Shown here: in pieces, positions 18,315 through 27,244 of the stretch
Layout: every line of letters begins with the position of its first letter
Numbering within the stretch: position 1 is the stretch's first letter
NCBI RefSeq assembly: GCF_014649035.1
Contig: NZ_BMSG01000016.1
Coordinates: 87,601-151,600 of the forward strand
DNA: 64,000 bases
Reading direction: 5' to 3'
Origin: Streptomyces sindenensis
GTDB lineage: Bacteria; Actinomycetota; Actinomycetes; Streptomycetales; Streptomycetaceae
The notes under the pieces: model-generated
What the model was told of the DNA's origin: nothing
What the model saw: only the letters and a program-made list of their open reading frames with translations
Databases searched by the model: none
Program-made: the position numbers and the translations under genes

Positions 18315-18329
18315 GAGCACAACGTGCTC
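18315..18329. promoter_or_regulatory. 15-bp palindrome between the malQ unit and the GH84 gene
   Basis: GAGCAC-AAC-GTGCTC is a perfect 6-3-6 inverted repeat in the divergent gap. On the minus strand it contains TTGTGC, and TACATC follows after 16 bases, a possible promoter for the repeat-protein/malQ operon that this site would overlap. The rest of the 307-bp gap shows no gene. Confidence 0.45.
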
Positions 18330-18530
18330 TGGGTCACACTCCGTTCCCCCGCACGGCAGGTATGGGCCGTTTTCAGCCACTCCCGCCCGTCACACCAGTC
18401 CCACAGGACCCGAGGTGTCACGATTTCCGGCAATTCCGGCAGAACGGCCAAGCGCATTGACACCCTTGCGCCCGGGTGGTGGGCTCGGAGCCCGCCAGCG
18501 GCAGTGGTGACGTACGGAAGGGGACGCGAC

Positions 18531-21521
18531 GTGCGGATCGGGCGCAGAAGGCAGGCGACGGCCGTGGCCGCCGCCGTGATCGGCGGACTCCTCGGATCCG
18601 TCGCCGTCGCTCCGTCGGCGGCGGCCGCCCCCGCCGTCCCCGGCGATCCCGGCAGGTCCGTCGCCGACCGTGCCGACCGTGCGCGGACGCCGTCCGTGTG
18701 GCCCCGCCCGCAGAGCATGAGGACCACCGGGTCCGCCGTACCGCTCGGCTCCGAGGCCACGCTCGTCGCCGCGCCGGACGCCGATCCGTACGCCGTCGAA
18801 CAGGCGCGCTCGCTGCTGCGCTCGGCGGGCGTCCGGACCCTGCACGAGAGCCTGCCGGGCCGTGGCCCCGTGGTCCGGCTCGGCGGCTCGGGGGCGGGCG
18901 AGGCGCTGCGGGCGCTGCGCGCCCCCGAACGGGCCGATCTGCCGTCGGGCGGCTACCGGCTCGCGGTCGGCGAGGTCGCCGGGCGGGCCACCGTCGCGCT
19001 GGAGGGGCTCGGCGGGGACGGCCTGTTCCACGCCGTCCAGACCCTGCGCCAACTGGTCGTCGGCGGATCGGTGGCCGGGGTGACCGTCCGGGACTGGCCG
19101 GGAACCGCCGTACGCGGCATGGCCGAGGGGTTCTACGGACAGCCGTGGACCCGCGAGGAGCGGCTCGCCCAGATCTCCTTCATGGGCCGCACCAAGCAGA
19201 ACCGCTATCTCTACGCGCCGGGTGACGACCCCTACCGGCTGGCGCGCTGGCGCGAGCCCTATCCCGCGGACACGCGGGCCGACTTCCGGGCGCTGGCCGA
19301 GCGGGCGCGCGCCGAGCACGTCACGCTCGGCTGGGCCGTCTCCCCCGGTCAGGCGATGTGCATGGCGTCCGACCAGGACGTCAGGGCGCTGACCAGGAAG
19401 ATCGACGCCATGTGGGCGCTGGGCGTCCGGGTCTTCCAGCTCCAGTTCCAGGACGTCAGCTACAGCGAGTGGCACTGCGATCTGGACGCCGAGACCTTCG
19501 GCAGCGGCCCGAAGGCGGCGGCCCGCGCCCAGGCCCGGGTGGCGGGCGCCCTCGCCCGGCATCTGGCCGAACGGCACCCGGACGGGGCTCCGCTGTCCGT
19601 GCTGCCGACGGAGTTCTACCAGGACGGGGCCACCGACTACCGCACCGCGCTGGCGGCCGAGCTGGACGATCGGGTGCAGGTGGCCTGGACGGGCGTCGGG
19701 GTGGTCCCGAAGAAGATCACCGGGGGTGAACTGGCCGGGGCACGCGCCGCGTTCCGCCACCCGCTGGTGACGATGGACAACTACCCGGTCAACGACTACG
19801 CCCAGGACCGCATCTTCCTCGGTCCGTACACCGGCCGGGACCCGGCCGTGGCGAGCGGTTCGGCGGTGCTGCTGGCCAACGCGATGGAGCAGCCGTCCGC
19901 CTCCCGGATTCCCCTCTTCACCGCCGCCGACTTCGCCTGGAACCCCAAGGCCTACGATCCCGCCGCGTCCTGGCGGGCCGCGATCGACGATCTGGCGGGC
20001 GGGGACGCGACCGCCCGGGACGCGCTGCTGGCCCTGGCCGGGAACAGCGCGGGCTCGGTGCTCGGCGCGGAGGAGTCCGCCTACCTCCAGCCCCTGTTCG
20101 ACGCCTTCTGGAGCACCCGCGCCGACGCCGCCCGCCGCGACCGGGCGGCGAAGGAGCTGCGGGCCGCGTTCTCCGTGATGCGGCAGGCCCCCGAGCGGCT
20201 GAAGACCCCCGCGGAGGGCCGGCTGACCGACGAGGTGCGTCCCTGGACCGAGCAGCTGGCCCGTTACGGCCGGGCCGGTGAGCTGGCGGTTGACCTGCTC
20301 CAGGCCCAGGCCGCCGGGGACGGCGCCGCCGCCTGGCGCATCCAGCTGGCCCTGGAGCCGCTGCGCGAGGAGATCAGGGCGGGCCGGGCCACCGTCGGCA
20401 AGGGGGTGCTGGACCCGTTCCTGGACAGGGCGGCGAAGGTGGCCGCCGGGTGGAACGGCACCGACCGCGCCTCGGGCCGGGTCACCAAGGACGCCCGCAG
20501 CTATACGGTCCGGCTGGACGCGGCCCGCCCGGTGGAGGCCGTCACGGCGCTCGCCGAGCCCGGGCACGCCCTCGCCGACGCGGTCGTGGAGGCCCATGTG
20601 CCCGGTGAGGGGTGGCGTCCGCTCGGGCGGCTCTCGCCGAGCGGCTTCACCCAGACCGAGGCGAAGGGGCTGCGCGCCGACGCCGTACGGGTCACCGTGC
20701 CGGAGGCCGCCGGGAGCGCCCGGCCGCCGTATCTCAGCCCGACCCTGCCCGCCGCCCCCGCGGTCGTGGCGGGGGCCCCGCAGGTGCGGGCCCTGGTGCC
20801 GTGGTTCGGCGACGAGCCCGCGGCCACGCTCGACCTGAAGCACGGCGAGACCGACGCGGAGATCGGCGGCGAACCCCAGCGGGTCGCGGCACGGCTGGCG
20901 GGCCGGCGTCCGGCCGAGGTCAAGGGCAGGCTCACCGCCAAGGCCCCGAAGGGCATCGAGGTGCGGGTCCCGAAGCAGACGACCGTGCCGCGCGGATCGC
21001 GTACGGAGGTGCCCGTCGACATCACCGTCCCGAAGGACACCCCGGCGGGCGAGTACGAGGTGCCGCTGGCCTTCGGCGGCCAGGAGTCGACGCTGACCGT
21101 GCGGGCCTTCCCGCGTACGGGCGGCCCGGATCTGGCGCGTACGGCGAAGGCCTCCTCGTCCGGCGACGAGACCCCGGACTTCCCCGCGTCGGCGGCCACC
21201 GACGGCGATCCGGAGACCCGGTGGTCCTCGCCGGCGGAGGACGGCGCCTGGTGGCAGACCGAGCTGGCGAAGCCGGTGCGGCTGGGCCAGGTGGTGCTGA
21301 GCTGGCAGGACGCGTACGCCTCCCGCTACCGCATACAGGTCTCCGCCGACGGCCGCGTCTGGCGCACCGCCGCGACCGTGACGGAGGGCCGGGGCGGCCG
21401 CGAGTCGGTCCGGATGGACGCGAAGGACACCCGGTTCGTCCGGGTGCAGGGCGAGCGCCGGGCCACGGAGTACGGCTACTCCCTCTGGTCGGTGGAGGCG
21501 TACGCGGTCGCGGACGACTGA
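18531..21521 (+). CDS. Secreted GH84-type beta-N-acetylglucosaminidase/hyaluronidase-like protein
   Basis: This 996-residue exported protein starts with a signal peptide (basic RIGRRRQ, hydrophobic core, APSAAAA cleavage region). An N-terminal NAGidase domain is followed by a GH84-like barrel (GMAEGFYGQPWT at about residue 200; MDNYPVND; YTGRDP), an alpha-helical middle, an NPCBM/NEW2-like beta segment and a C-terminal F5/8-type (discoidin) carbohydrate-binding domain (TDGDPETRWSSP). Where GH84 enzymes carry two adjacent catalytic aspartates, this protein reads FQDVS: Gln307-Asp308. The acid/base Asp is kept but the acetamido-orienting Asp is replaced. GTG 18531 was chosen for the AAGGGG eight bases upstream. 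The substrate is probably GlcNAc-containing glycan; activity cannot be assumed. Confidence 0.85.
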   Translation: MRIGRRRQATAVAAAVIGGLLGSVAVAPSAAAAPAVPGDPGRSVADRADRARTPSVWPRPQSMRTTGSAVPLGSEATLVAAPDADPYAVEQARSLLRSAGVRTLHESLPGRGPVVRLGGSGAGEALRALRAPERADLPSGGYRLAVGEVAGRATVALEGLGGDGLFHAVQTLRQLVVGGSVAGVTVRDWPGTAVRGMAEGFYGQPWTREERLAQISFMGRTKQNRYLYAPGDDPYRLARWREPYPADTRADFRALAERARAEHVTLGWAVSPGQAMCMASDQDVRALTRKIDAMWALGVRVFQLQFQDVSYSEWHCDLDAETFGSGPKAAARAQARVAGALARHLAERHPDGAPLSVLPTEFYQDGATDYRTALAAELDDRVQVAWTGVGVVPKKITGGELAGARAAFRHPLVTMDNYPVNDYAQDRIFLGPYTGRDPAVASGSAVLLANAMEQPSASRIPLFTAADFAWNPKAYDPAASWRAAIDDLAGGDATARDALLALAGNSAGSVLGAEESAYLQPLFDAFWSTRADAARRDRAAKELRAAFSVMRQAPERLKTPAEGRLTDEVRPWTEQLARYGRAGELAVDLLQAQAAGDGAAAWRIQLALEPLREEIRAGRATVGKGVLDPFLDRAAKVAAGWNGTDRASGRVTKDARSYTVRLDAARPVEAVTALAEPGHALADAVVEAHVPGEGWRPLGRLSPSGFTQTEAKGLRADAVRVTVPEAAGSARPPYLSPTLPAAPAVVAGAPQVRALVPWFGDEPAATLDLKHGETDAEIGGEPQRVAARLAGRRPAEVKGRLTAKAPKGIEVRVPKQTTVPRGSRTEVPVDITVPKDTPAGEYEVPLAFGGQESTLTVRAFPRTGGPDLARTAKASSSGDETPDFPASAATDGDPETRWSSPAEDGAWWQTELAKPVRLGQVVLSWQDAYASRYRIQVSADGRVWRTAATVTEGRGGRESVRMDAKDTRFVRVQGERRATEYGYSLWSVEAYAVADD

Positions 21522-21571
21522 GCCGTACCGGGGCAGCCGACCGGACGACCGGGGACGACGAAGGCCCGGTC

Positions 21572-22108
21572 TCAGGCGGACACGCCGTCGATCCGGGCCA
21601 TCACGTCGTCCGCGCCGAACGGTTGCAGATACGGCAGCCAGCGCGGGTCGCGGTGTCCGGTCCCGATGATCCGCCAGGCCAGGCCGGTCGGCGGGGCGGG
21701 CTGATGGCGCAGCCGCCAGCCGAGCTCGGGCAGATGGCGGTCGGCCTTGACGTGGTTGCAGCGGCGGCAGGCCGCCACCACGTTGTCCCAGGCGTGCTGT
21801 CCGCCGCGGCTGCGCGGAATGACATGGTCGACGCTGGTCGCGGCGGCCCCGCAGTACATGCAGCGCCCGCCGTCCCGGGCGAACAGCGCCCGGCGGGTGA
21901 GCGGGACGGGGCCCCGGTAGGGCACCCGGACGAAGCGCTTGAGCCGGACCACACTGGGTGCGGGCACGGCACGGGTGGCACTGTGCAGAAAGGCGCCGGA
22001 CTCCTCAAGACAGATGGCCTTGTTCTCGAGGACGAGGACGAGCGCGCGGCGGAGCGGTACGACGCCGAGCGGCTCGTACGACGCGTTGAGAACCAGGACG
22101 TGCGGCAC
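21572..22108 (-). CDS. HNH endonuclease family protein
   Basis: This 178-residue protein has an N-terminal segment typical of a widespread actinobacterial HNH subfamily (VLVLNASYEPLGVV) and a C-terminal HNH nuclease module. It shows a CMYCG zinc knuckle, SVDHVIPRSRGG with the catalytic His, and the second knuckle CRRCNHVKADR. GTG at 22108 has a strong AAGGAGG eight bases upstream. It is transcribed away from the MscS gene and convergently with the GH84 gene. Members are usually single genes outside restriction systems, and their cellular role is not settled. Confidence 0.9.
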   Translation of the reverse strand: MPHVLVLNASYEPLGVVPLRRALVLVLENKAICLEESGAFLHSATRAVPAPSVVRLKRFVRVPYRGPVPLTRRALFARDGGRCMYCGAAATSVDHVIPRSRGGQHAWDNVVAACRRCNHVKADRHLPELGWRLRHQPAPPTGLAWRIIGTGHRDPRWLPYLQPFGADDVMARIDGVSA

Positions 22109-22422
22109 GGTGGATGCCTCCTTGTACGCCGGCGGCGCGTGGCTCGCGCCGGGACGATCCGATCTCAGTCTCTCCTCATGCCTGGTCAAAGCGCCACCAC
22201 GTACGGGTAACGGGCCGGGAGGATTTTCCTCACCCCGGGCTCCGCGCACCGTCCCGCGGCGTCGAACAGGCGGCTCACCAGGGCGGCCGTCCGTGCTGTG
22301 CGATCGGCCACAGCACAGGTGTTCCCGGTGAGACCCGTCTCTCCTCCCGCGACGGCAACGATCCACTCCCCCGGCTTCGTTAATGTTATTGACCAGCCGT
22401 CGTCCCCCTGGAGGTCCTCGTC
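22109..22422. other. Divergent intergenic region, HNH gene / MscS gene
   Basis: This 314-bp stretch contains no plausible gene. A short AT-rich patch with TAATGT at 22381-22386 lies at a suitable distance from the MscS start and may be its -10 element, but no good -35 precedes it. Confidence 0.4.
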
Positions 22423-23490
22423 GTGTCCCTGTCCGCCCTCTTGGCCGCAGCCCCGTCTCCCGAGCCGGTCGGCTCGCTGGGCGACGCCGCCGAGCAGGCC
22501 GGGAACGCCGCGGGCTGGGTCGAGGAGAACTGGTCCACCTGGCTGAGCACCGGTTTGCGCATCCTGCTGATCGTCGCCGTGGCGATCACACTGCGCTATC
22601 TGATCCGGCGTGCCCTGACCAACCTGATAGACCGGATGAACCGCAGCGCCCAGGCCGTGGAGGGCACGGCGCTGGGCGGGCTGCTGGTGAACGCCGAGCG
22701 AAGACGCCAGCGGTCGGAGGCGATCGGCTCGGTGCTGCGCTCGGTGGCCTCGTTCCTGATCATGAGCACGGCCGCCCTGATGATCCTGGGCGCCTTCAAG
22801 ATCAACCTGGCGCCGCTGCTGGCCTCGGCCGGTGTCGCGGGTGTGGCGCTCGGCTTCGGCGCCCGCAACCTGGTCACGGACTTCCTCTCCGGCGTCTTCA
22901 TGATCCTGGAGGACCAGTACGGGGTCGGCGACACGATCGACGCGGGCGTGGCCTCCGGCGAGGTCATCGAGGTGGGGCTGCGCGTCACCAAGCTGCGCGG
23001 CGAGAACGGTGCGATCTGGTACATCCGCAACGGCGAGGTGAAGCGGATCGGCAACCTCAGCCAGGGCTGGTCCACGGCCGGGGTCGACGTCACGGTGCGC
23101 CCGACCGAGGACCTGGAGCAGGTCCGCAAGGCGATCACCGCGGCGGCCGAGAGCATGAGCAAACAGGAGCCCTGGTCGGAGCAGCTGTGGGGCCCGGTCG
23201 AGGTGCTCGGCCTGGACGAGGTGCTGCTGGACTCGATGACGGTCCGGGTGACCGCGAAGACGATGCCGGGCAAGTCGGTCGGCGTGGAACGCGAACTGCG
23301 CTGGCGCATCAAGCAGGCGCTGGACGACGCGGGCATCCGGATGGTCGGCACCCTGCCGCTCCAGGACGACGGCGGGAGCTCGGCCGACCCGGCGGCGGGC
23401 GTCGCCGCTCCTTCCGCGTATGCGTCCGCCGTCTCCCCGCAGTCCCTGGCGGCGGCACCGATCCCCCCGCCCAGCCTGAACAAGCAGTAG
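22423..23490 (+). CDS. mscS: Small-conductance mechanosensitive channel (MscS family)
   Basis: This 355-residue inner-membrane channel would release osmolytes on hypo-osmotic shock. After an extracytoplasmic N-terminus there are three transmembrane segments: about residues 45-65, 105-125 and the pore-lining TM3. TM3 carries the family signature LASAGVAGVALGFGARN, followed by LVTDFLSGVFMILEDQYGVGD. A cytoplasmic beta domain with WYIRNGEV and a C-terminal alpha/beta domain follow, then an Ala/Pro-rich tail. GTG 22423 has GGAGG upstream. A 16-bp hairpin terminator separates it from csnR. Confidence 0.92.
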   Translation: MSLSALLAAAPSPEPVGSLGDAAEQAGNAAGWVEENWSTWLSTGLRILLIVAVAITLRYLIRRALTNLIDRMNRSAQAVEGTALGGLLVNAERRRQRSEAIGSVLRSVASFLIMSTAALMILGAFKINLAPLLASAGVAGVALGFGARNLVTDFLSGVFMILEDQYGVGDTIDAGVASGEVIEVGLRVTKLRGENGAIWYIRNGEVKRIGNLSQGWSTAGVDVTVRPTEDLEQVRKAITAAAESMSKQEPWSEQLWGPVEVLGLDEVLLDSMTVRVTAKTMPGKSVGVERELRWRIKQALDDAGIRMVGTLPLQDDGGSSADPAAGVAAPSAYASAVSPQSLAAAPIPPPSLNKQ

Positions 23491-23530
23491 GAGCCGGCCA
23501 GGCACCCGTAACGCCGCGCGTCAGCCGGAG

Positions 23531-23565
23531 AAGAGGCGCTCCACCGGATCGGTGGGGCGCCTCTT
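23531..23565 (+). terminator. Strong hairpin terminator after mscS
   Basis: A 16-bp stem with one G-U pair (23531-23546 with 23550-23565) and a three-base loop lies 40 bp after the mscS stop. Confidence 0.92.
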
Positions 23566-23603
23566 GACGTGTCGGCGACCCGCGCCTTACGGTCCTCCCT
23601 GAA

Positions 23604-23618
23604 TAGGAAAGTTTCCTA
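23604..23618. promoter_or_regulatory. CsnR operator
   Basis: TAGGAAA-G-TTTCCTA is a perfect 7-1-7 palindrome 54 bp before the csnR start. It matches, as I remember it, the conserved GGAAA/TTTCC box upstream of actinobacterial chitosanase genes and of csnR itself, to which the CsnR repressor binds. It would place the whole csnR-K operon under autoregulation, relieved by chitosan oligosaccharides. Confidence 0.82.
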
Positions 23619-23671
23619 ACAGAGTCCGCGCGGATCCGGCGCAGCTCCTCACAGAGGCGGGTGCATCCACG

Positions 23672-24877
23672 ATGACGGGAACGACCCCGGGCACCCCCCG
23701 GGTACTGCGGGCCATGAACGACCGGGCCGCCCTCGATCTGCTGCTGGAGCACGGGCCGCTCTCCCGGACCCGGATCGGCAAGCTGACCGGGCTCTCCAAG
23801 CCCACCGCGTCCCAGCTGCTGGCCCGGCTGGAGGCGGCGGGGCTCGTCGTCGCCACCGGGACCAGCGAGGGGCGCCCCGGGCCCAGCGCGCAGCTCTACA
23901 CGGTGAACCCGCGCGCCGCCCATGTCGCCGGGCTCGACGTGAACGGGCAGCGCATCGTCGCCGCCGTCGCGGACGTGACCGGGGCGACCGTCGGGCAGTT
24001 CGAGCTGGCCACCCCGGGGCGGCGCGCCGACAGCGTGGTGCGGCAGGTCGCCGACGCGCTGGACGGGGCGGTGAAGGACGCGGGGCTGACCCGTGCGGAC
24101 ATCCACCGGATCGTCATCGGCACCCCGGGCGCGTTCGATCCGGGCACCGGGCGGCTGCGGTACGCCTCGCACCTGCCCGGCTGGCACTCCCCCACCCTGC
24201 TGGACGAGCTGGCCGCGTTCCTGCCGATGCCGGTGGAGTACGAGAACGACGTCAACCTCGTCGCCGTCGCCGAGCAGCGCCTCGGCGCGGCCCGCGGCCA
24301 CGAGGACTTCGTGCTGCTGTGGAACGAGGAGGGCCTCGGCGCCGCCCTCGTCATCAACGGCCGGCTGCACCGCGGCTTCACGGGCGGCGCGGGCGAGGTC
24401 GGCTTCCTGCCGGTGCCGGGCACCCCGCTGGTCCGGCAGGTCGTCAAGGCCAACAGCGGCGGCTTCCAGGAGCTGGCGGGCGCCCAGGCGGTGCCCCGGC
24501 TCGCGAAGGCGCTGGGCATCGGCACCCCGCAGCAGCCGTACGCGAAGGTCGCCGCCGAACTGCTGGCGCGGGCGGCCGGCGCGTACGAGGAGGACGAGGC
24601 GCTCACCGAGCTGCTGCGCCAGTACGCCCAGCGGCTCGCCACCGGCCTCGCCTCCGTCACCGCCGTCCTGGACCCCGGGCTGATCGTGCTCTCCGGCGGG
24701 GCGGTCGCGGCGGGCGGCGAGGTCCTGCGCTCCCTGATCCAGTCCGAGCTGGCCGAACTGGCCGCCTCCCGGCCGCGTCTGGTGGTCGGCGAGATCGACC
24801 GCACCCCCGTCCTGCGCGGCGCCCTGGAGCGGGCGCTCGCCGACACCCGCGACGAAGTGTTCGACACCTCGCGCTGA
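23672..24877 (+). CDS. csnR: ROK-family transcriptional repressor CsnR
   Basis: This 401-residue regulator combines an N-terminal winged helix-turn-helix (residues about 15-75, LSRTRIGKLTGLSKPTASQLL) with a ROK sugar-kinase-like domain (GLDVNGQRIVAAVADVTG). In the S. lividans orthologue it represses the chitosanase gene and this operon. The usual ROK zinc-binding signature CxCGxxGC is absent: the equivalent place reads GEVGFLPVPGTP with no cysteine. The signal-binding mode may therefore differ from NagC/Mlc. It heads an operon of sugar-binding protein, two permeases, a GH4 glycosidase and a kinase. The palindromic operator lies 54 bp upstream. ATG 23672 fits the N-terminus. Confidence 0.9.
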   Translation: MTGTTPGTPRVLRAMNDRAALDLLLEHGPLSRTRIGKLTGLSKPTASQLLARLEAAGLVVATGTSEGRPGPSAQLYTVNPRAAHVAGLDVNGQRIVAAVADVTGATVGQFELATPGRRADSVVRQVADALDGAVKDAGLTRADIHRIVIGTPGAFDPGTGRLRYASHLPGWHSPTLLDELAAFLPMPVEYENDVNLVAVAEQRLGAARGHEDFVLLWNEEGLGAALVINGRLHRGFTGGAGEVGFLPVPGTPLVRQVVKANSGGFQELAGAQAVPRLAKALGIGTPQQPYAKVAAELLARAAGAYEEDEALTELLRQYAQRLATGLASVTAVLDPGLIVLSGGAVAAGGEVLRSLIQSELAELAASRPRLVVGEIDRTPVLRGALERALADTRDEVFDTSR

Positions 24878-24961
24878 GCCCGTCCCCCTCTTCCCGTCCC
24901 CGTTCTTCCCGTCCCCTGCCGTCTGCTCTCTTCCCCGTCCCTGGTCCCTGGGAGTTTCGTC

Positions 24962-26293
24962 ATGCGCACCAGCCGTCTCACCACCACCGCGGTCGCCGTC
25001 GCCGCGATATCGGTGCTCGCCACCGCGTGTACCGGCCAGTCGGAGGCCGGCGCCTCCGACGACCCGAACGCGAAGACCGCGATCAACTTCTGGCACGGCT
25101 GGAGCGCGCCCGCCGAGGTGAAGGCGATCCAGGACAATATCGACCGGTTCGAGAAGGCCCACCCGAACATCACGGTGAAGGTCTCCGGCAACATCAACGA
25201 CGACAAGCTCAACCAGGCCCTGCGCGCGGGCGGTTCGGACGGGCCGGACGTGGTCTCGTCCTTCACCACGGCCAACGTCGGCAAGTTCTGCTCGTCGGGC
25301 GCCTTCACCGATCTGAAGCCGTTCATCGAGAAGTCGAAGCTGGACCTGGAGAAGACCTTCCCGAAGGTCCTCCTGGACTACACCCAGTTCGAGGGCAAGC
25401 GCTGCGCCCTGCCGCTGCTCACCGACGCCTACGGCCTCTACTACAACAAGGACGCCTTCAAGAAGGCCGGGATCACCGCGCCGCCGAAGACGATGTCCGA
25501 ACTGGCCGACGTGGCGAAGAAGCTGACGGTCGAGAAGGGCGACACCTACGAGCAGCTCGGCTTCATGCCGAACTTCCACGGCTACGAGACCGTCGTCAGC
25601 CATTACATGCCCTCGTGGAACCACGCCTACTTCGACGAGAACGGCAAGTCCAACATCGCCAAGGACCCGGCGTTCGCCAAGATGTTCACGTACCAGAAGA
25701 AGCTGGTGGACAGCCTCGGTGGTTACGACAGGCTGGAGAAGTACCGGGGCGCCTTCGGTGACGAGTGGGGCGCCAAGCACCCGTTCCACACCGGCCAGGT
25801 GGCCATGCAGCTGGACGGCGAGTGGCGGCTCGGGATGGCCGAGGACGCCGGGGCCGACTTCGAGATCGGGGTCGCGCCGATGCCCGTCGCCGACGACGAG
25901 GCGGACAGCTACGGCAAGGGCTACCTCTCCGGCACCATCGTGGGTATCGCCCCGGCCAGCAAGAAGCAGAACGCCGCCTGGGAGCTGGTCAAGTTCATGA
26001 CCAGCGACACGGAGGCGGTCGTCAACTTCTCCAACGGCATCCGGAACGTGCCCTCCACCCTGGAGGCGCTGAAGTCGCCCGACCTGAAGTTCGACCCGCG
26101 CTTCAAGACCTTCCTGGACATCGCCCAGCACCCGGAGTCCATGACCTCCGACGGTGCCGTCAACGGGGCCACGTACCAGCTGACCCTCCAGGACTTCGGC
26201 TACCAGTACGAGAAGGGCGCGGTGAAGGACCTCCAGGCGGGTCTGGAGAAGACCGCGCGGCAGATCGACACCGACATCGCCAAGGCCAAGTAG
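24962..26293 (+). CDS. csnE: Chitosan-oligosaccharide ABC transporter, solute-binding lipoprotein
   Basis: This 443-residue extracellular binding protein belongs to ABC sugar family 1. A lipoprotein signal ends in LATAC with Cys23 as lipidation site. The mature part begins with INFWHGW, common to this family, and contains the PMPVADDEADSYGKGYLSG motif region near the C-terminal hinge. It should capture chitosan (glucosamine) oligosaccharides and deliver them to CsnFG. The ATPase is not encoded here; MsiK usually serves such importers in Streptomyces. The 84-bp gap after csnR is almost pure pyrimidine (about 24,881-24,950). GGGAG precedes the ATG. Confidence 0.9.
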   Translation: MRTSRLTTTAVAVAAISVLATACTGQSEAGASDDPNAKTAINFWHGWSAPAEVKAIQDNIDRFEKAHPNITVKVSGNINDDKLNQALRAGGSDGPDVVSSFTTANVGKFCSSGAFTDLKPFIEKSKLDLEKTFPKVLLDYTQFEGKRCALPLLTDAYGLYYNKDAFKKAGITAPPKTMSELADVAKKLTVEKGDTYEQLGFMPNFHGYETVVSHYMPSWNHAYFDENGKSNIAKDPAFAKMFTYQKKLVDSLGGYDRLEKYRGAFGDEWGAKHPFHTGQVAMQLDGEWRLGMAEDAGADFEIGVAPMPVADDEADSYGKGYLSGTIVGIAPASKKQNAAWELVKFMTSDTEAVVNFSNGIRNVPSTLEALKSPDLKFDPRFKTFLDIAQHPESMTSDGAVNGATYQLTLQDFGYQYEKGAVKDLQAGLEKTARQIDTDIAKAK

Positions 26294-26299
26294 CCTCCG

Positions 26300-27241
26300 A
26301 TGACGACGCACACCCTCCGTTCCAAGCGCCGCCGGTCGGCGCTGCGGAACGCGGCCTTCATGTCGCCGTGGCTGATCGGGTTCTCGGTCTTCTTCGCCTA
26401 CCCGATGGTCTCGACGGTCTACTTCTCGTTCACGGACTACGACGGGTTCGGGGCGCCGGTCTTCAACGGACTGACCAACTGGACGTATGTCTTCAGCGAC
26501 TACCCGATGTTCTGGCCGTCGCTGGGGAACACGCTCTGGCTGGTGGTCGTCGTGGTCACCTGCAGGGTCGTGTTCGGCCTCGGGATCGGGCTGCTGATCA
26601 CGAAGATCAAGACGGGGACGGGTGTCTTCCGAACCCTGTTCTACCTGCCGTACCTGGCTCCGCCGGTCGCCGCGACGCTCGCCTTCGTCTTCCTCCTCAA
26701 CCCCGGCACCGGGCCGGTCAACGCGATCCTCCAGGACTTCGGGCTGCCGGCACCGGGCTGGTTCAACGACGCGTCCTGGTCCAAGCCGGCGCTCACCATG
26801 CTCGCGGTGTGGGGCATCGGGGACCTGATGGTCATCTTTATGGCCTCCCTGCTGGACGTGCCGGGCGAGCAGTACGAGGCGGCCGAGCTGGACGGGGCGT
26901 CCGCCTGGCAGAAGTTCCGGTTCGTGACCCTGCCGAACATCTCGCCCATCGTGATGTTCGCCGTGGTGACGGGCGTCATCCAGGCGATGCAGTACTACAC
27001 GCAGCCGCTGGTCGCCGGAAAGGTCGCCTCCGGGGTCATCGGCGGCTCCGGCCAGTCCTTCGAACCCGGCTATCCCGACAAGTCGACACTGACGCTGCCC
27101 CAGCTCGTCTACAACCTGGGCTTCCAGCGCTTCGACTACGGCGCCGCCTGTGTCGTCGCCCTCGTGCTGTTCGCCCTGGCCATGGCCTTCACGGCGCTGC
27201 TGATGCGGGGCCGCAACAACCTGATCTCGGCGGGTGACTGA
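26300..27241 (+). CDS. csnF: ABC sugar transporter permease
   Basis: This 313-residue inner-membrane protein has six predicted transmembrane helices, starting with the N-terminal MSPWLIGFSVFFAYPMVSTVYFSF helix that is typical of MalF-like permeases. The EAA loop that contacts the ATPase is visible as YEAAELDGASAWQKF. It starts six bases after csnE and ends three bases before csnG, so the operon is tight. It pairs with CsnG for import of chitosan oligosaccharides. Confidence 0.9.
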   Translation: MTTHTLRSKRRRSALRNAAFMSPWLIGFSVFFAYPMVSTVYFSFTDYDGFGAPVFNGLTNWTYVFSDYPMFWPSLGNTLWLVVVVVTCRVVFGLGIGLLITKIKTGTGVFRTLFYLPYLAPPVAATLAFVFLLNPGTGPVNAILQDFGLPAPGWFNDASWSKPALTMLAVWGIGDLMVIFMASLLDVPGEQYEAAELDGASAWQKFRFVTLPNISPIVMFAVVTGVIQAMQYYTQPLVAGKVASGVIGGSGQSFEPGYPDKSTLTLPQLVYNLGFQRFDYGAACVVALVLFALAMAFTALLMRGRNNLISAGD

Positions 27242-27244
27242 GCC

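Noticed and set aside
18457..18462. A perfect TTGACA before the GH84 gene
   Set aside because: No AT-containing -10 lies at 16-19 bp downstream, so a promoter is not supported.
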